Shown here: piece by piece, positions 18,878 to 27,125 of the stretch
Numbering within the stretch: position 1 is the stretch's first letter
How the letters are laid out: each line of letters begins with the position of its first letter
Assembly (NCBI RefSeq): GCF_000262305.1
Contig: NC_017910.1
Span: forward strand, 1,736,001-1,800,000
From: Shimwellia blattae DSM 4481 = NBRC 105725
Lineage (GTDB): Bacteria; Pseudomonadota; Gammaproteobacteria; Enterobacterales; Enterobacteriaceae
Direction: 5' to 3'
DNA: 64,000 nt
Notes under the pieces: generated by a model
What the model was told of the DNA's origin: nothing
Seen by the model: only the letters and a program-made list of their open reading frames with translations
The model's database searches: none
Made by a program: the position numbers and the translations under genes

Positions 18878-19081
18878 TTAATGGAAGCCGAGGCGAATAA
18901 GCTCTACAGGCTCAATGCGCCCGGCAACGCCTTCCACTTCTACGGTTTTGTCACGACGCAGGCGGATGGCGTCCAGCCCCTGGCCATCAATGGCTTTAAT
19001 GACGCCGGTTTTCCCGGTGCCGTTAATCATGACGCGGCTGCCGACGGTGATAGGATTGTGGTTACGATCATAAGTCATCAT
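18878..19081 (-). CDS. ydfZ: YdfZ family small protein
   Basis: With the start at the ATG-ATG pair at 19081 (AGAGGAGAAGCAC before it) the product is 67 residues like E. coli YdfZ, sharing MTYDRN-N-I-GSRVMI-GTG-TG. It is predicted as a small beta-rich protein. E. coli YdfZ was reported to bind selenium; the role is not established. FNR-dependent anaerobic induction is known in E. coli, but I could not place a site here. Confidence 0.88.
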   Translation of the reverse strand: MMTYDRNHNPITVGSRVMINGTGKTGVIKAIDGQGLDAIRLRRDKTVEVEGVAGRIEPVELIRLGFH

Positions 19082-19220
19082 TGTGCTTCTCCTCTGAAAT
19101 TGATGCATGCTTCAGACGTCAGCCATTCTAGAAGCCGGGCGCGACAAAACGTTAATCCAGATCAAAATTTACCAAATTGTATGATGAAACCAACCAGCGC
19201 GACCGGCGTAAACGGCGCGC

Positions 19221-19256
19221 TATAATCATAGACAACACCACACCGGTTGCAGGAGG
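19221..19256 (+). promoter_or_regulatory. ybiI promoter -10 and ribosome-binding site
   Basis: TATAAT at 19221-19226 is followed by a strong AGGAGG at 19251-19256, seven bases before the ybiI ATG. No convincing -35 is visible. Confidence 0.55.
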
Positions 19257-19262
19257 TTTTAT

Positions 19263-19529
19263 ATGGCTGTCGGATGGGCCGGAGACGGCGCCGAACAGGA
19301 TCAAATCAACAGCACCATAGAGGACGGCATCGCCCGTGCCCGCAGTGCGCTCCCCGCCGGGGAAAGCCTGGCGTTTTGTGAACTCTGCGATGCGCCAATC
19401 CCGCCGGGGCGGCGCAAAGCGATCCCCGGCGTGCGCCGCTGCGTGCAGTGCCAGGCGGCGGAGGATCAGAAAGCCACCGCGTTTTCCGGCTATAACCGCC
19501 GGGGCTCCAAAGACAGTCAGCTACGCTGA
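19263..19529 (+). CDS. ybiI: DksA/TraR-type zinc-finger protein YbiI
   Basis: This 88-residue protein has the length and sequence pattern of E. coli YbiI. The four-cysteine zinc finger is CELCDAPIPPGRRKAIPGVRRCVQC at about residues 39-63, and the C-terminus GYNRRGSKDSQLR is identical to the family. DksA/TraR-type fingers act on RNA polymerase; the specific role of YbiI is unknown. Its end overlaps the convergent diguanylate cyclase end by 13 bases. Confidence 0.92.
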   Translation: MAVGWAGDGAEQDQINSTIEDGIARARSALPAGESLAFCELCDAPIPPGRRKAIPGVRRCVQCQAAEDQKATAFSGYNRRGSKDSQLR

Positions 19530-21034
19530 GCGGCCTGCTGCTTGCGGGCCTGTTTATCGGTATACAGCCGCAGATCCGCCGCATGGCAGGCGTGATCCAG
19601 GGTGTCGTTATCCTGCATGTGGTAGCTGCCCGCCGAGAACCGGACCAGGCCCCGGGAGTCTGTCTGTTGCAGCGTGCTTCTGATGCGCGCCAGTAAGGCC
19701 GCAATATTGCTGTCACCGTAATTGACCAGAATCAGGCAGAACTCATCGCCCCCCAGGCGCACCCCGTAGTCGCTTTTTCTCAGCGAGGCGTGAATTGCCC
19801 GCGCCAGCAGCACAATGGCCTGATCCCCGGCTTTGTGTCCCCGGGTATCATTAATGTGTTTCAGCCCGTCGAGATCGAGGGCCACAAACGTCACGCCGAT
19901 ACGGCGTCTGACCAGCTGTTGCAGATGGTTTTCCAGCTCCCGGGAGAGGATTTTCCGGTTATACAGGCCGGTCATACTGTCGGTGATATTCTCTTTACTG
20001 AGCCGGATATGGCGGCGAAAGTGGTTACGCACCAGATAGAGCAGCAGCAGCGTGGCGAAAATATACGGCAAAAACAGCGGATAGCTGCTCAGAATAAAGT
20101 AGGTGAAATCAATATTCAGGGCGACATTGATATCCGGGGAGAGGGCCTGGCGGTAACTGGCATAGCTGAACAGATGCCGCTGAGGGCGCTGTACCTCAAT
20201 GGTGAGCTGGTTGGTATTGTCGGTAATGCTCAGCCCGAGGTAGTGCCACAGGCGGGGGCGGTCCTGGGTGTAGAACATCTGATTCAGGGTAGCGCGATTA
20301 AAATCAATCGCCACCACTCCGCGCAGCACTCCGCCGGTAAAGACCGGGGTCAGCAGCGAGATAACCGGGCTGTGGGTATTGTGGTCGATATAGATATTTG
20401 TCGTGACAGTGTCACTGCTGACGAGTGCTTTCCTGGCCGCCGGTGATATCTGAAAAGGGTTATCCTCAAGTAACCGCCAGGCGCTGAAGCGGAAATTATC
20501 CACATCCAGTAAATGGTAGAAATAGACATAATTATAAATAAAATCAATGTAATAGTTCTTTTTATGCCCGGTGATAATGCGCCGCGGATCAAGGCCATAG
20601 GGGTGGCGCTGCTCGGTCACTTCGGCATCATATTTTTGCATAATCAGAATATCCGGCCCCCAGGCATCCGTGTTCTGGTTCCGGGTCTGCAGGCTGCCAT
20701 GCAGCAGCGTGCTGGCGGGTTTTCCGTGCAGATTGATGCCCAGCACATTACCGGTGCGCTCAATCTGTGCGGTTAACTGGTGCAACCGGGCCGGGGAAAG
20801 TGGCGGATTCACCCGCTGCTCAGAAAAGGCATGCATTAATGCCATCGACTGGTTCTGATTAATAAACTTCTCATACAGAATGGATGTGGCGCCATTTTCC
20901 ACAATATAGGACAGATATTTTTTCATGGCATCGTGTTCCTGAACCAGAAAATGGATCAGAAAGGATGATGTCAGCACCACCACACCGCAGGATATCAGGA
21001 ACTGATTTAATTTATATTTTGACTGTCTGGCCAC
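19517..21034 (-). CDS. Membrane diguanylate cyclase (GGDEF), DgcJ-like
   Basis: The protein has two membrane segments (about residues 11-30 and 313-335) enclosing a periplasmic sensor domain, then a cytoplasmic GGDEF domain from about 345. The active-site motif RLGGDEF near residue 425 and DSMTGLYNRK near 351 are intact, so it should make cyclic di-GMP. No RxxD inhibitory site is obvious. The start is placed at GTG 21034 because CCGGAG lies six bases before it; the frame continues upstream to a TTG at 21145 with no support. The architecture resembles E. coli DgcJ (YeaJ), but I do not assign the symbol. Confidence 0.88.
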   Translation of the reverse strand: MARQSKYKLNQFLISCGVVVLTSSFLIHFLVQEHDAMKKYLSYIVENGATSILYEKFINQNQSMALMHAFSEQRVNPPLSPARLHQLTAQIERTGNVLGINLHGKPASTLLHGSLQTRNQNTDAWGPDILIMQKYDAEVTEQRHPYGLDPRRIITGHKKNYYIDFIYNYVYFYHLLDVDNFRFSAWRLLEDNPFQISPAARKALVSSDTVTTNIYIDHNTHSPVISLLTPVFTGGVLRGVVAIDFNRATLNQMFYTQDRPRLWHYLGLSITDNTNQLTIEVQRPQRHLFSYASYRQALSPDINVALNIDFTYFILSSYPLFLPYIFATLLLLYLVRNHFRRHIRLSKENITDSMTGLYNRKILSRELENHLQQLVRRRIGVTFVALDLDGLKHINDTRGHKAGDQAIVLLARAIHASLRKSDYGVRLGGDEFCLILVNYGDSNIAALLARIRSTLQQTDSRGLVRFSAGSYHMQDNDTLDHACHAADLRLYTDKQARKQQAAQRS

Positions 21035-21380
21035 CTGGCACTCCGGGGAAATAGCATGCAGCGGCTGCTGTGGGCAATATTGTAATATAATATTTTCCGC
21101 AACGGGTGTGACAGAGACATAAATATATGGCGCGGGGGTGGGCAAATGATTAGCGGGCCCGGTGCTCTTAATGCCGTAGGTTGATGTTTTGTTGACGAAG
21201 CCGGGGATAGCATACCCGGGAAGTGCTGAGTATCAGGATGGTACACAGCCATAACTATATAGCCAACATAATCCATGCAATTCACCGCCGGTCCTCATAC
21301 TGGCGGTTTTTTTTGTCTGCCGGATGTGCAGGCCCGCAGCAGCAGGGGCCATGCGGTGAATTGCCCGGAAATAAAATGCG
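21035..21380. other. Gene-free stretch
   Basis: No credible gene, RNA or strong hairpin is seen in these 346 bases. They hold the upstream region of the diguanylate cyclase gene and the 3' end of the small membrane-protein gene described next. Confidence 0.5.
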
Positions 21381-21500
21381 CTATTTGTGGCGGCTGAAAA
21401 GCACGCGCGCTTTTTTTCTGTCTTTAATAAACGAGATCAGCCCCATAACGAAGACAACGGAGAGCGCGATGGCCAGAACGAGGAGGATAAGGTCAGACAT
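21381..21500 (-). CDS. Possible 39-residue single-span membrane protein
   Basis: On the minus strand an ATG at 21500 with AAGGTGG six bases upstream opens a 39-codon frame ending in TAG. The product begins MSDLILLVLAIALSVVFV and continues to a hydrophobic span of about 22 residues (4-25), followed by a strongly basic tail (IKDRKKARVLFSRHK). One membrane span with positive residues inside is the usual form of the many small enterobacterial membrane proteins. I do not recognise a named family. The ribosome-binding site and the architecture are the only evidence. Confidence 0.55.
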   Translation of the reverse strand: MSDLILLVLAIALSVVFVMGLISFIKDRKKARVLFSRHK

Positions 21501-21801
21501 ATCACCACCTTTGCAAGTGAAGGGCTTACCGCCGTCATAGCAAAGCGGCAAGCAGGGGTTGGAAAAATAATTTATCTGAAATTCAGGATAATTCTGAACC
21601 GGAGGGCTATTGATTTTTTCTTAATAAAAACAAATAACTCACTTTCCTGTCGGGCGTGCTTTTTTATTCATCCCGGATGAATGTTATATACCTGAATATT
21701 GATGAGTATAGCAAAGCCTGTTTTATGGCCGTATATAATAAATGCTTTAGCCCCCCGGTGCATGTTAGCGCCGGGGGATATCTAACCGTGTGAGGTGAAC
21801 T
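21501..21801. other. Gene-free stretch
   Basis: About 300 bases of A/T-rich sequence between the small membrane-protein gene and the DUF1993 gene. It probably holds both promoters. I see no clear operator or RNA. Confidence 0.4.
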
Positions 21802-22308
21802 GTGTCGCAACAATTGTATGTTGATACCGCCGGGCAACTGGTAAATGGTCTGAAAAGTCTGTCGGCTATTCTGGAGAAGGCAGAAGCCTGGGCCGGTGAG
21901 AAGGGCGTTGAGCCGCAGGTACTGCTGCAAACCCGCCTGGTGGCGGATATGTTTCCGCTGGTGCGCCAGATTCAGATGACCAGCGATATCTCAAAAGGGG
22001 CGGTGGCCCGCCTGGCAGGCGTAGAGGCACCCGTCATGGCCGATGATGAAACCAGCTTTGGCGAACTGCGCCAGCGGCTGGATAACACCATCGCCTTTAT
22101 TACCGGTATTTCCCCCGGGCAGTACACCACAGACGACGAGATGCCGGTGGTGATTAAAGCCCGCTCCCGGGAGCTGCACTTCACGGCGAAGCATTACCTG
22201 TACCGCTTTGTGGTGCCGAATTTCTACTTCCATATGACCACCGCCTACGACATTCTGCGCCAGCAGGGCGTGCCGATTGGTAAGCAGGATTTCCTCGGCG
22301 CCCTGTAA
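21802..22308 (+). CDS. DUF1993 family protein
   Basis: The 168-residue protein starts at GTG 21802 after GTGAGGTG. It has the pattern of the DUF1993 (DinB-like four-helix) family: VADMFPLVRQIQMTSDISKGAVARLAG near residue 45 and HFTAKHYLYRFVVPNFYFHMTTAYDILR near 130. Members are widespread soluble proteins of unknown function. It is convergent with the bestrophin-like gene, with only 14 bases between the stops. Confidence 0.8.
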   Translation: MSQQLYVDTAGQLVNGLKSLSAILEKAEAWAGEKGVEPQVLLQTRLVADMFPLVRQIQMTSDISKGAVARLAGVEAPVMADDETSFGELRQRLDNTIAFITGISPGQYTTDDEMPVVIKARSRELHFTAKHYLYRFVVPNFYFHMTTAYDILRQQGVPIGKQDFLGAL

Positions 22309-22322
22309 GTGGCCGTTGCCCG

Positions 22323-23237
22323 TCAGCTCAGCCGGTAATGACTGTCCGGACGTAGCCTGGCGGGCTTATTGTCATCTTCATCCATTTCCCGCAGATCGAT
22401 CTCAAGGCTGGTACACATGGCGGTCAGGGCGAGGTCGTTATCCTCCATGCCAAAGGGATCTTCCAGCTCTTCGGCCAGTGCGTCCAGCGCCACAAAGGTG
22501 TATGAGATAAATACCGAAATCAGCGGCGTCATATACAGCAAATCGTTCACTAAGGCGAAAGGCAGCAGGGCGCAGAAGGTATATACCGTGCGATGCAGGA
22601 TCAGCGAATAGGCAAAGGGCAGCGGCGTATTGGCGATACGCTCACACCCGGCCTGGATCCCGGCCAGATCGGTAAGATGCTGCTCAAAGCGGGTGTAGAT
22701 AATATCCGACAGCGCGCCGCTGCGCTGCTGTTCGGCCAGCCACTGGGCCATCAGCATCAGGAGGCCGTTGCAGGGGTTCTGGTAGCGGGCCAGCTGGGTG
22801 GATACGCTCTCCGGCAGGGTCGCCAGCACCGGGCTGAGCGGCTGCTGGCGCAGGGTCACGCGCAGGGCATTGGCCCAGGCTATCTGCAGGTCAATTATCT
22901 GGCGGATTTGGCGCGGCCGGTCGGTCAGCACGGTTTTCAGGCCACGGGTCAGCGAGCGGTGGCTTATCAGCAGGGTGCCCCACAGGTGGCGGGCCTCATT
23001 AAACCGGGCGTAGCAGGCGTTATTGCGAAACCCGAGGAAGATAGCGATAGCCACCCCCAGGATGCTGAACGGCGCCATAGACAGGCGGATCCCCAGGGTG
23101 TCGTACCAGGGCAGACAAAAAATAACCACCACCGACAGCAGAAAATTAAGTAACAAACGTGAGGCAATTTTAGACAACACTGAACCGTGCCAGACGAATA
23201 AGCGGCTAAACCAGTGCTGGTGAGGACGAATAATCAT
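22323..23237 (-). CDS. yneE: Bestrophin-like membrane protein YneE
   Basis: This 304-residue membrane protein matches E. coli YneE in length and in the N-terminal pattern MIIRPHQHWFSRLFVWHGSVL. The bestrophin/UPF0187 hallmark GFRNNACYARFNEARHLWG lies near residue 69. The C-terminal LEEPFG-type motif appears here as ELEDPFGMEDNDLAL. Bestrophin homologues form pentameric ion channels. Substrate and role in enterobacteria are unknown. Confidence 0.88.
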   Translation of the reverse strand: MIIRPHQHWFSRLFVWHGSVLSKIASRLLLNFLLSVVVIFCLPWYDTLGIRLSMAPFSILGVAIAIFLGFRNNACYARFNEARHLWGTLLISHRSLTRGLKTVLTDRPRQIRQIIDLQIAWANALRVTLRQQPLSPVLATLPESVSTQLARYQNPCNGLLMLMAQWLAEQQRSGALSDIIYTRFEQHLTDLAGIQAGCERIANTPLPFAYSLILHRTVYTFCALLPFALVNDLLYMTPLISVFISYTFVALDALAEELEDPFGMEDNDLALTAMCTSLEIDLREMDEDDNKPARLRPDSHYRLS

Positions 23238-23430
23238 GAAAATACAGACAACATCAAAGGGACGAGCATTAAACGCCTGTGCCGGCGGGCAGTCAACCCG
23301 ACAAACAGTGTCACTATTGTGTGTTTATCCACCAGCTGAACCGGCCCCACGCCCGCATGGTAATTCACCGGGCGCAAGTGTAATGTGAGTGAAAATAAAA
23401 TGTTAATTAAATGATGATGGCGGGGCAAAA

Positions 23431-24333
23431 ATGACAAGAAAAGACGGACTGCTGGCGCTGCTGGTCGTGATTGTGTGGGGCATTAATTTTGTGGTTATCA
23501 AAATCGGGCTGCACCAGATGCCGCCACTGGTGCTGGCGGGGCTGCGCTTTTTGCTGGTGGCCTTCCCGGCGCTGTTGTTTGTCCGCCCCCCTAAAGTGCC
23601 CCTGCGCCTGCTGCTGGGCTACGGGCTGACCATCAGCTTTGGTCAGTTTGCTTTTCTGTTCAGCGCCATCAAATTCGGCATGCCTGCGGGGCTTGCCTCT
23701 CTGGTGCTCCAGGCGCAGGCGTTTTTCACCATTGTGCTGGGCGCGTTTATTTTCCATGAGCGGCTACAGGTGAAGCAGGGTATCGGGATCACGCTGGCTA
23801 TCTTTGGGTTGCTGGTGTTGATCGAAGGGAGCCCCTCCGGGAGCGGCGCCTCGCTGGCGGGCTTTGTGCTGACCCTGGCCGGGGCCCTGTGCTGGGCTTC
23901 GGGCAATATCTTTAATAAAAAAATCATGCAGCTGAGCCCGCAGCCGGATGTGATGGCGATTGTGGTATGGAGTGCCCTGATCCCGATTGTGCCGTTTTTC
24001 GCTGTCAGCGCACTGCTGGACGGCCCGGCGGTGATCCTTGCCAGCCTGCGCCATATTGACCTCACAACCTTGCTGGCGCTGCTGTATCTGGCGTTTATCT
24101 CTACCATTCTCGGTTACGGTATCTGGGGCACATTACTGGGGCGTTATGAAACCTGGCGGGTTGCGCCGCTGTCGCTGCTGGTGCCGGTGTTCGGGCTGGC
24201 GAGCGCGATGCTGTTTCTCGGGGAGAGTTTGTCTCTGCTGCAGGCGGGCGGTGCGCTGCTGATTATGGCGGGGCTGTATATTAACGTGTTTGGCTTTCGC
24301 CGCCGGGCACCGGTGCGCAGCACACCACACTGA
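23431..24333 (+). CDS. eamA: O-acetylserine/cysteine exporter EamA
   Basis: The 300-residue protein has ten hydrophobic segments in two EamA repeats and is close to E. coli EamA (YdeD) throughout: LLGYGLTISFGQFAFLF, GMPAGLASLVLQAQAFFT, LGRYETWRVAPLSLLVPV. EamA exports O-acetylserine and cysteine pathway metabolites from the cytoplasm. It ends at a hairpin shared with marB, which converges on it, as in E. coli where eamA neighbours the mar locus. Confidence 0.95.
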   Translation: MTRKDGLLALLVVIVWGINFVVIKIGLHQMPPLVLAGLRFLLVAFPALLFVRPPKVPLRLLLGYGLTISFGQFAFLFSAIKFGMPAGLASLVLQAQAFFTIVLGAFIFHERLQVKQGIGITLAIFGLLVLIEGSPSGSGASLAGFVLTLAGALCWASGNIFNKKIMQLSPQPDVMAIVVWSALIPIVPFFAVSALLDGPAVILASLRHIDLTTLLALLYLAFISTILGYGIWGTLLGRYETWRVAPLSLLVPVFGLASAMLFLGESLSLLQAGGALLIMAGLYINVFGFRRRAPVRSTPH

Positions 24334-24350
24334 CCCCCGGCGGAATAACA

Positions 24351-24379
24351 ACGGCCCGCTGCACAGGCAAGCGGGCCGT
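24351..24379. terminator. Bidirectional hairpin between eamA and marB
   Basis: A perfect 10-bp stem ACGGCCCGCT / AGCGGGCCGT lies between the two convergent stop codons. No long T run on either side. Confidence 0.6.
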
Positions 24380-24384
24380 CTGGT

Positions 24385-24609
24385 TTAGCGGGTCGTGCCC
24401 TGGTGATAGTAGGGCACACCCAGCGCGTCGGATTTATCCGCCCGGTTTTCCGTGGCGTTCAAATCAACAGCGCGCCAGCTGTCAACGGAGGGCAGCAGCA
24501 TTCCGCCACGTACCGGGGGCTGCCAGGTCAGATCTTCTGGCTGATCCGCGCAGACCTGGCCGGAAACCAGTACCGCCGCAGTTGCCACCACACAGAGCAG
24601 ATGCCGCAT
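24385..24609 (-). CDS. marB: MarB
   Basis: From ATG 24609 (ACGAGG five bases upstream) the product has 74 residues, with a signal peptide (MRHLLCVVATAAVLVSGQVCA) and the C-terminal block SDKSDALGVPYYHQ-like (here ADKSDALGVPYYHQG) shared with E. coli MarB. MarB is a periplasmic protein reported to lower marA expression. It is the third gene of the marRAB operon. Confidence 0.9.
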   Translation of the reverse strand: MRHLLCVVATAAVLVSGQVCADQPEDLTWQPPVRGGMLLPSVDSWRAVDLNATENRADKSDALGVPYYHQGTTR

Positions 24610-24657
24610 ATAAACCTCGTAATTATTCACCATACTGCCAGTGCTACCCGGTTAACC

Positions 24658-25032
24658 TCAGTGGTTAAGGGGGTGCAAAAACTTCGTCTCACCGTGCATA
24701 TTGGTTATGCGGTATTTATGGGGCGGTACGGAAAAGTAGTTTTTAAACGTACGGGTCAGCGTTTGCTGGGATTCAAACCCGTAGCGCTCTGCCAGATAAA
24801 GGATCGGCTCATTGCTGTCTTTCAGCTTCATGGCAATTTCAGTCAGTTTGCGGTTGCGAATATACTGACCCAGAGAGTGTCCTGTCTCTTTTTTGAACAT
24901 CCGTTGCAAGTGCCACTTAGAGTAGCCGGAACGCTGGGACACCACATCAAGGGAAAGTGGTGATTCCAGGTTGTCCTCTATCCAGTCTAAAATGCAATGC
25001 ACCGTTACGGCATCATTATTACGTCTGGACAT
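24658..25032 (-). CDS. marA: Multiple antibiotic resistance activator MarA
   Basis: This 124-residue AraC-type activator is nearly identical to E. coli MarA in both HTH units: RSGYSKWHLQRMFKKETGHSLGQYI and AERYGFESQQTLTRTFKNYF. It activates acrAB, tolC, micF and other genes through marboxes. It lies 12 bases after marR. The window thus carries two members of the MarA/SoxS/Rob/RamA group about 19 kb apart. Confidence 0.96.
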   Translation of the reverse strand: MSRRNNDAVTVHCILDWIEDNLESPLSLDVVSQRSGYSKWHLQRMFKKETGHSLGQYIRNRKLTEIAMKLKDSNEPILYLAERYGFESQQTLTRTFKNYFSVPPHKYRITNMHGETKFLHPLNH

Positions 25033-25044
25033 CGTCTCACCTCT

Positions 25045-25500
25045 CTATCGTGTCTCTTGTGTTTCTTCGGCAATGACCTTTTTCATCAGGTATTCAAGTG
25101 TTGCCACTTCCTGCGCCGTTAGATTCTTGGTTAATTCCTGGTGCAGATCCGGGCCGACTAAATTACGGCACGTCTCACACATTGCGTTACCCTGCGGCGT
25201 CAGACGCAATAAAACCCCCCGTTTATCGGCGGGATTAGGCAATCGTTCCAGCCAGCCTTTACAGGCAAGACGGGTAAGCATGCGGGTGAGTGCGCCTAAA
25301 TCTACTGACAGGATCTTACTCAGCTCCCGGGGGGAGACTGACTCCTCACACTGAACTGCACATAACACCCGAAACTGCGACGCCGTAATATCCAGCGATG
25401 ACAGGTGCTCGCTCAGCAAGCGATCCTTTTTCTGGTTAACCAGTACAATCAGGCGGCCCAGCGGGATCATCTCGTTGAACAGGTCTCGGGTATGTTTCAA
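25045..25500 (-). CDS. marR: MarR repressor
   Basis: The 151-residue winged-helix repressor matches E. coli MarR (DLFNEMIPLGRLI, SVDLGALTRMLTRL, KGWLERLPNPADKRGVLLRLT). It represses marRAB and is released by salicylate and copper-driven disulphide formation. The start is TTG at 25500, where E. coli uses GTG at the equivalent codon. A MarR box lies six bases upstream of the start. The C-terminus is about seven residues longer than in E. coli. Confidence 0.95.
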   Translation of the reverse strand: MKHTRDLFNEMIPLGRLIVLVNQKKDRLLSEHLSSLDITASQFRVLCAVQCEESVSPRELSKILSVDLGALTRMLTRLACKGWLERLPNPADKRGVLLRLTPQGNAMCETCRNLVGPDLHQELTKNLTAQEVATLEYLMKKVIAEETQETR

Positions 25501-25830
25501 TGTATTTGCCCAGGCAATTAGATAATCACGGCAGATATTATTGGCCTGTTAAATATAAGTCAATCCAATAATTGAAGAAGATCACACTTTTTGCCAATGC
25601 TATCTGGTGAATTATCGTGGCGTGATTTCATAACTCTTTTACTAACAGCTAATTACAATCACGTCACTGAAATGTCGCCCGATGTCATCTTTCATTCGAA
25701 GGTAAGATCAATTCAGTAACACTGACAAAAATTAACCAAATTGTGACTATTTTGTGTACTGCTTGCTCAAGTGTAGCTGATGAATCCCGGACTGATAAAA
25801 AATACCGGGCACAGGCCCGGTAACGGAAGA
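25501..25830 (-). promoter_or_regulatory. marO operator/promoter region
   Basis: These 330 bases lie upstream of marR. TTGCC-CA-GGCAA at 25506-25517 is a MarR box in the position of E. coli site II, just before the start codon. TTTTTGCCAATGCTAT near 25588-25603 may be the remains of a second site or a marbox, but the match is weak. The region also holds the 3' side of sotB at its far end. Confidence 0.75.
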
Positions 25831-27033
25831 TTATTTTGCCGGTGACTGCTCTATGGCCGGGGCAGGCCAGCGGCGGAAAATCACCACCGACCAGATCAGC
25901 GCCGCAACAGCCGGAAGGGCGCCCGTATAGCCAATCCACGCCATAGAGAGGTGCAGGCTTATCTGGTTCCCCACCAGTGCCCCGGCGCCGATACCAATAT
26001 TAAAAATACCGGAAAACAGCGCCATGGCTACGTCGGTCGCATCCGGGGCGAGGGCCAGCACTTTTACCTGCATACACAGGCTGATGATCATCATGGCCAT
26101 TCCCCAGAACAGGCAGAGCACCACCATGTGAGTGACGCTGTCACTCAGCGGCAGCAGCAGTAACAGGCATAAGGTCAGCAGGCCAATGGCGGTGCTGACC
26201 AGGCCCGAGGCGTGCAGGTTACCGAGCTTACTGAAAATCAGGCTGCCGATGATACCGGCCCCGCCCAGCACCAGCAGCAGCAGGGTGGCGGTGCCGGCGC
26301 TCTGACCGGCAATATTAATCACAAACGGCTCAATATAGCTGTAGGCGGTGTAATGGGCGGTCACCACCACCACGGTGAGAATATAGATACTGACCAGCGC
26401 CGGGCGGCGGAACAGCACCGGCAGGCTTTTGAGTGAGCCGGAGTGCTCGCTGGGCAACGGAGGCAGCAGTTTAATGACGCACAGCAGCGTCAGAAAGGCC
26501 ACCAGGCCAATAATCAAAAAGGTATCGCGCCAGCCAAAATACTGGCCGATCATCCGCCCCAGGGGCAGCCCCAGCACCATCGCCAGGGCGCTACCGGTGG
26601 CTATCAGGCTCAGGGCCTGGGCGCGTTTACCGTGCGGGGCCATGCGGATAGCCAGAGAGGCGGTTATCGACCAGAAAATCGCGTGGGCGAAGGCGATACC
26701 GATACGGCTGATAATCAGCACCACAAAATTCCACGCCAGCCAGGAGAGCATATGGCTGGCAATAAAGACAATAAAGATAGCGATCAGCAACCGGCGGCGC
26801 TCTACCTGGCTGGTGAGCAACATAAACGGCAGCGAGGTGAGCGCCACCACCCAGGCGTAGATGGTCAGCATGATCCCGGCCTGGGGGGTCGCCATCTGAA
26901 AGCTGGCGGCAATATCTGAAAGCAGCCCCACCGGGACAAACTCAGTGGTATTGAAAATAAAGGCGGCTACGGCCAGGGTAACCACCCGCAGCCAGGCCAT
27001 TTTTCGGGAAACAGGGTTCGGAGTCGGAGCCAT
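25831..27033 (-). CDS. sotB: Sugar efflux transporter SotB
   Basis: This MFS protein of 400 residues with 12 hydrophobic segments is close to E. coli SotB (YdeA): AFIFNTTEFVPVGLLSDIA, RIGIAFAHAIFWSITASLAIRMAP, QVKVLALAPDATDVAMALFSGIFNIGIGAGALVGNQ. SotB exports arabinose and IPTG-like sugars. In E. coli marC lies between sotB and the mar operon; here marC is absent and sotB reads towards marR on the same strand. Confidence 0.93.
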   Translation of the reverse strand: MAPTPNPVSRKMAWLRVVTLAVAAFIFNTTEFVPVGLLSDIAASFQMATPQAGIMLTIYAWVVALTSLPFMLLTSQVERRRLLIAIFIVFIASHMLSWLAWNFVVLIISRIGIAFAHAIFWSITASLAIRMAPHGKRAQALSLIATGSALAMVLGLPLGRMIGQYFGWRDTFLIIGLVAFLTLLCVIKLLPPLPSEHSGSLKSLPVLFRRPALVSIYILTVVVVTAHYTAYSYIEPFVINIAGQSAGTATLLLLVLGGAGIIGSLIFSKLGNLHASGLVSTAIGLLTLCLLLLLPLSDSVTHMVVLCLFWGMAMMIISLCMQVKVLALAPDATDVAMALFSGIFNIGIGAGALVGNQISLHLSMAWIGYTGALPAVAALIWSVVIFRRWPAPAIEQSPAK

Positions 27034-27125
27034 AAGAAAGTCGCGCGTCCAGAGGAAAGAAAACAGCGTCGATCTTAAAGCCGGATCCGGCGGGATACAA
27101 ATTAAATTGTGATCTGAATCTCACT

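Noticed and set aside
23238..23430. Short open frames in the yneE-eamA gap
   Set aside because: No ribosome-binding site and no recognisable protein pattern; this is the divergent promoter region.
25588..25603. A second MarR box or marbox upstream of marR
   Set aside because: Only half of the expected inverted repeat is present and the marbox consensus has several mismatches.
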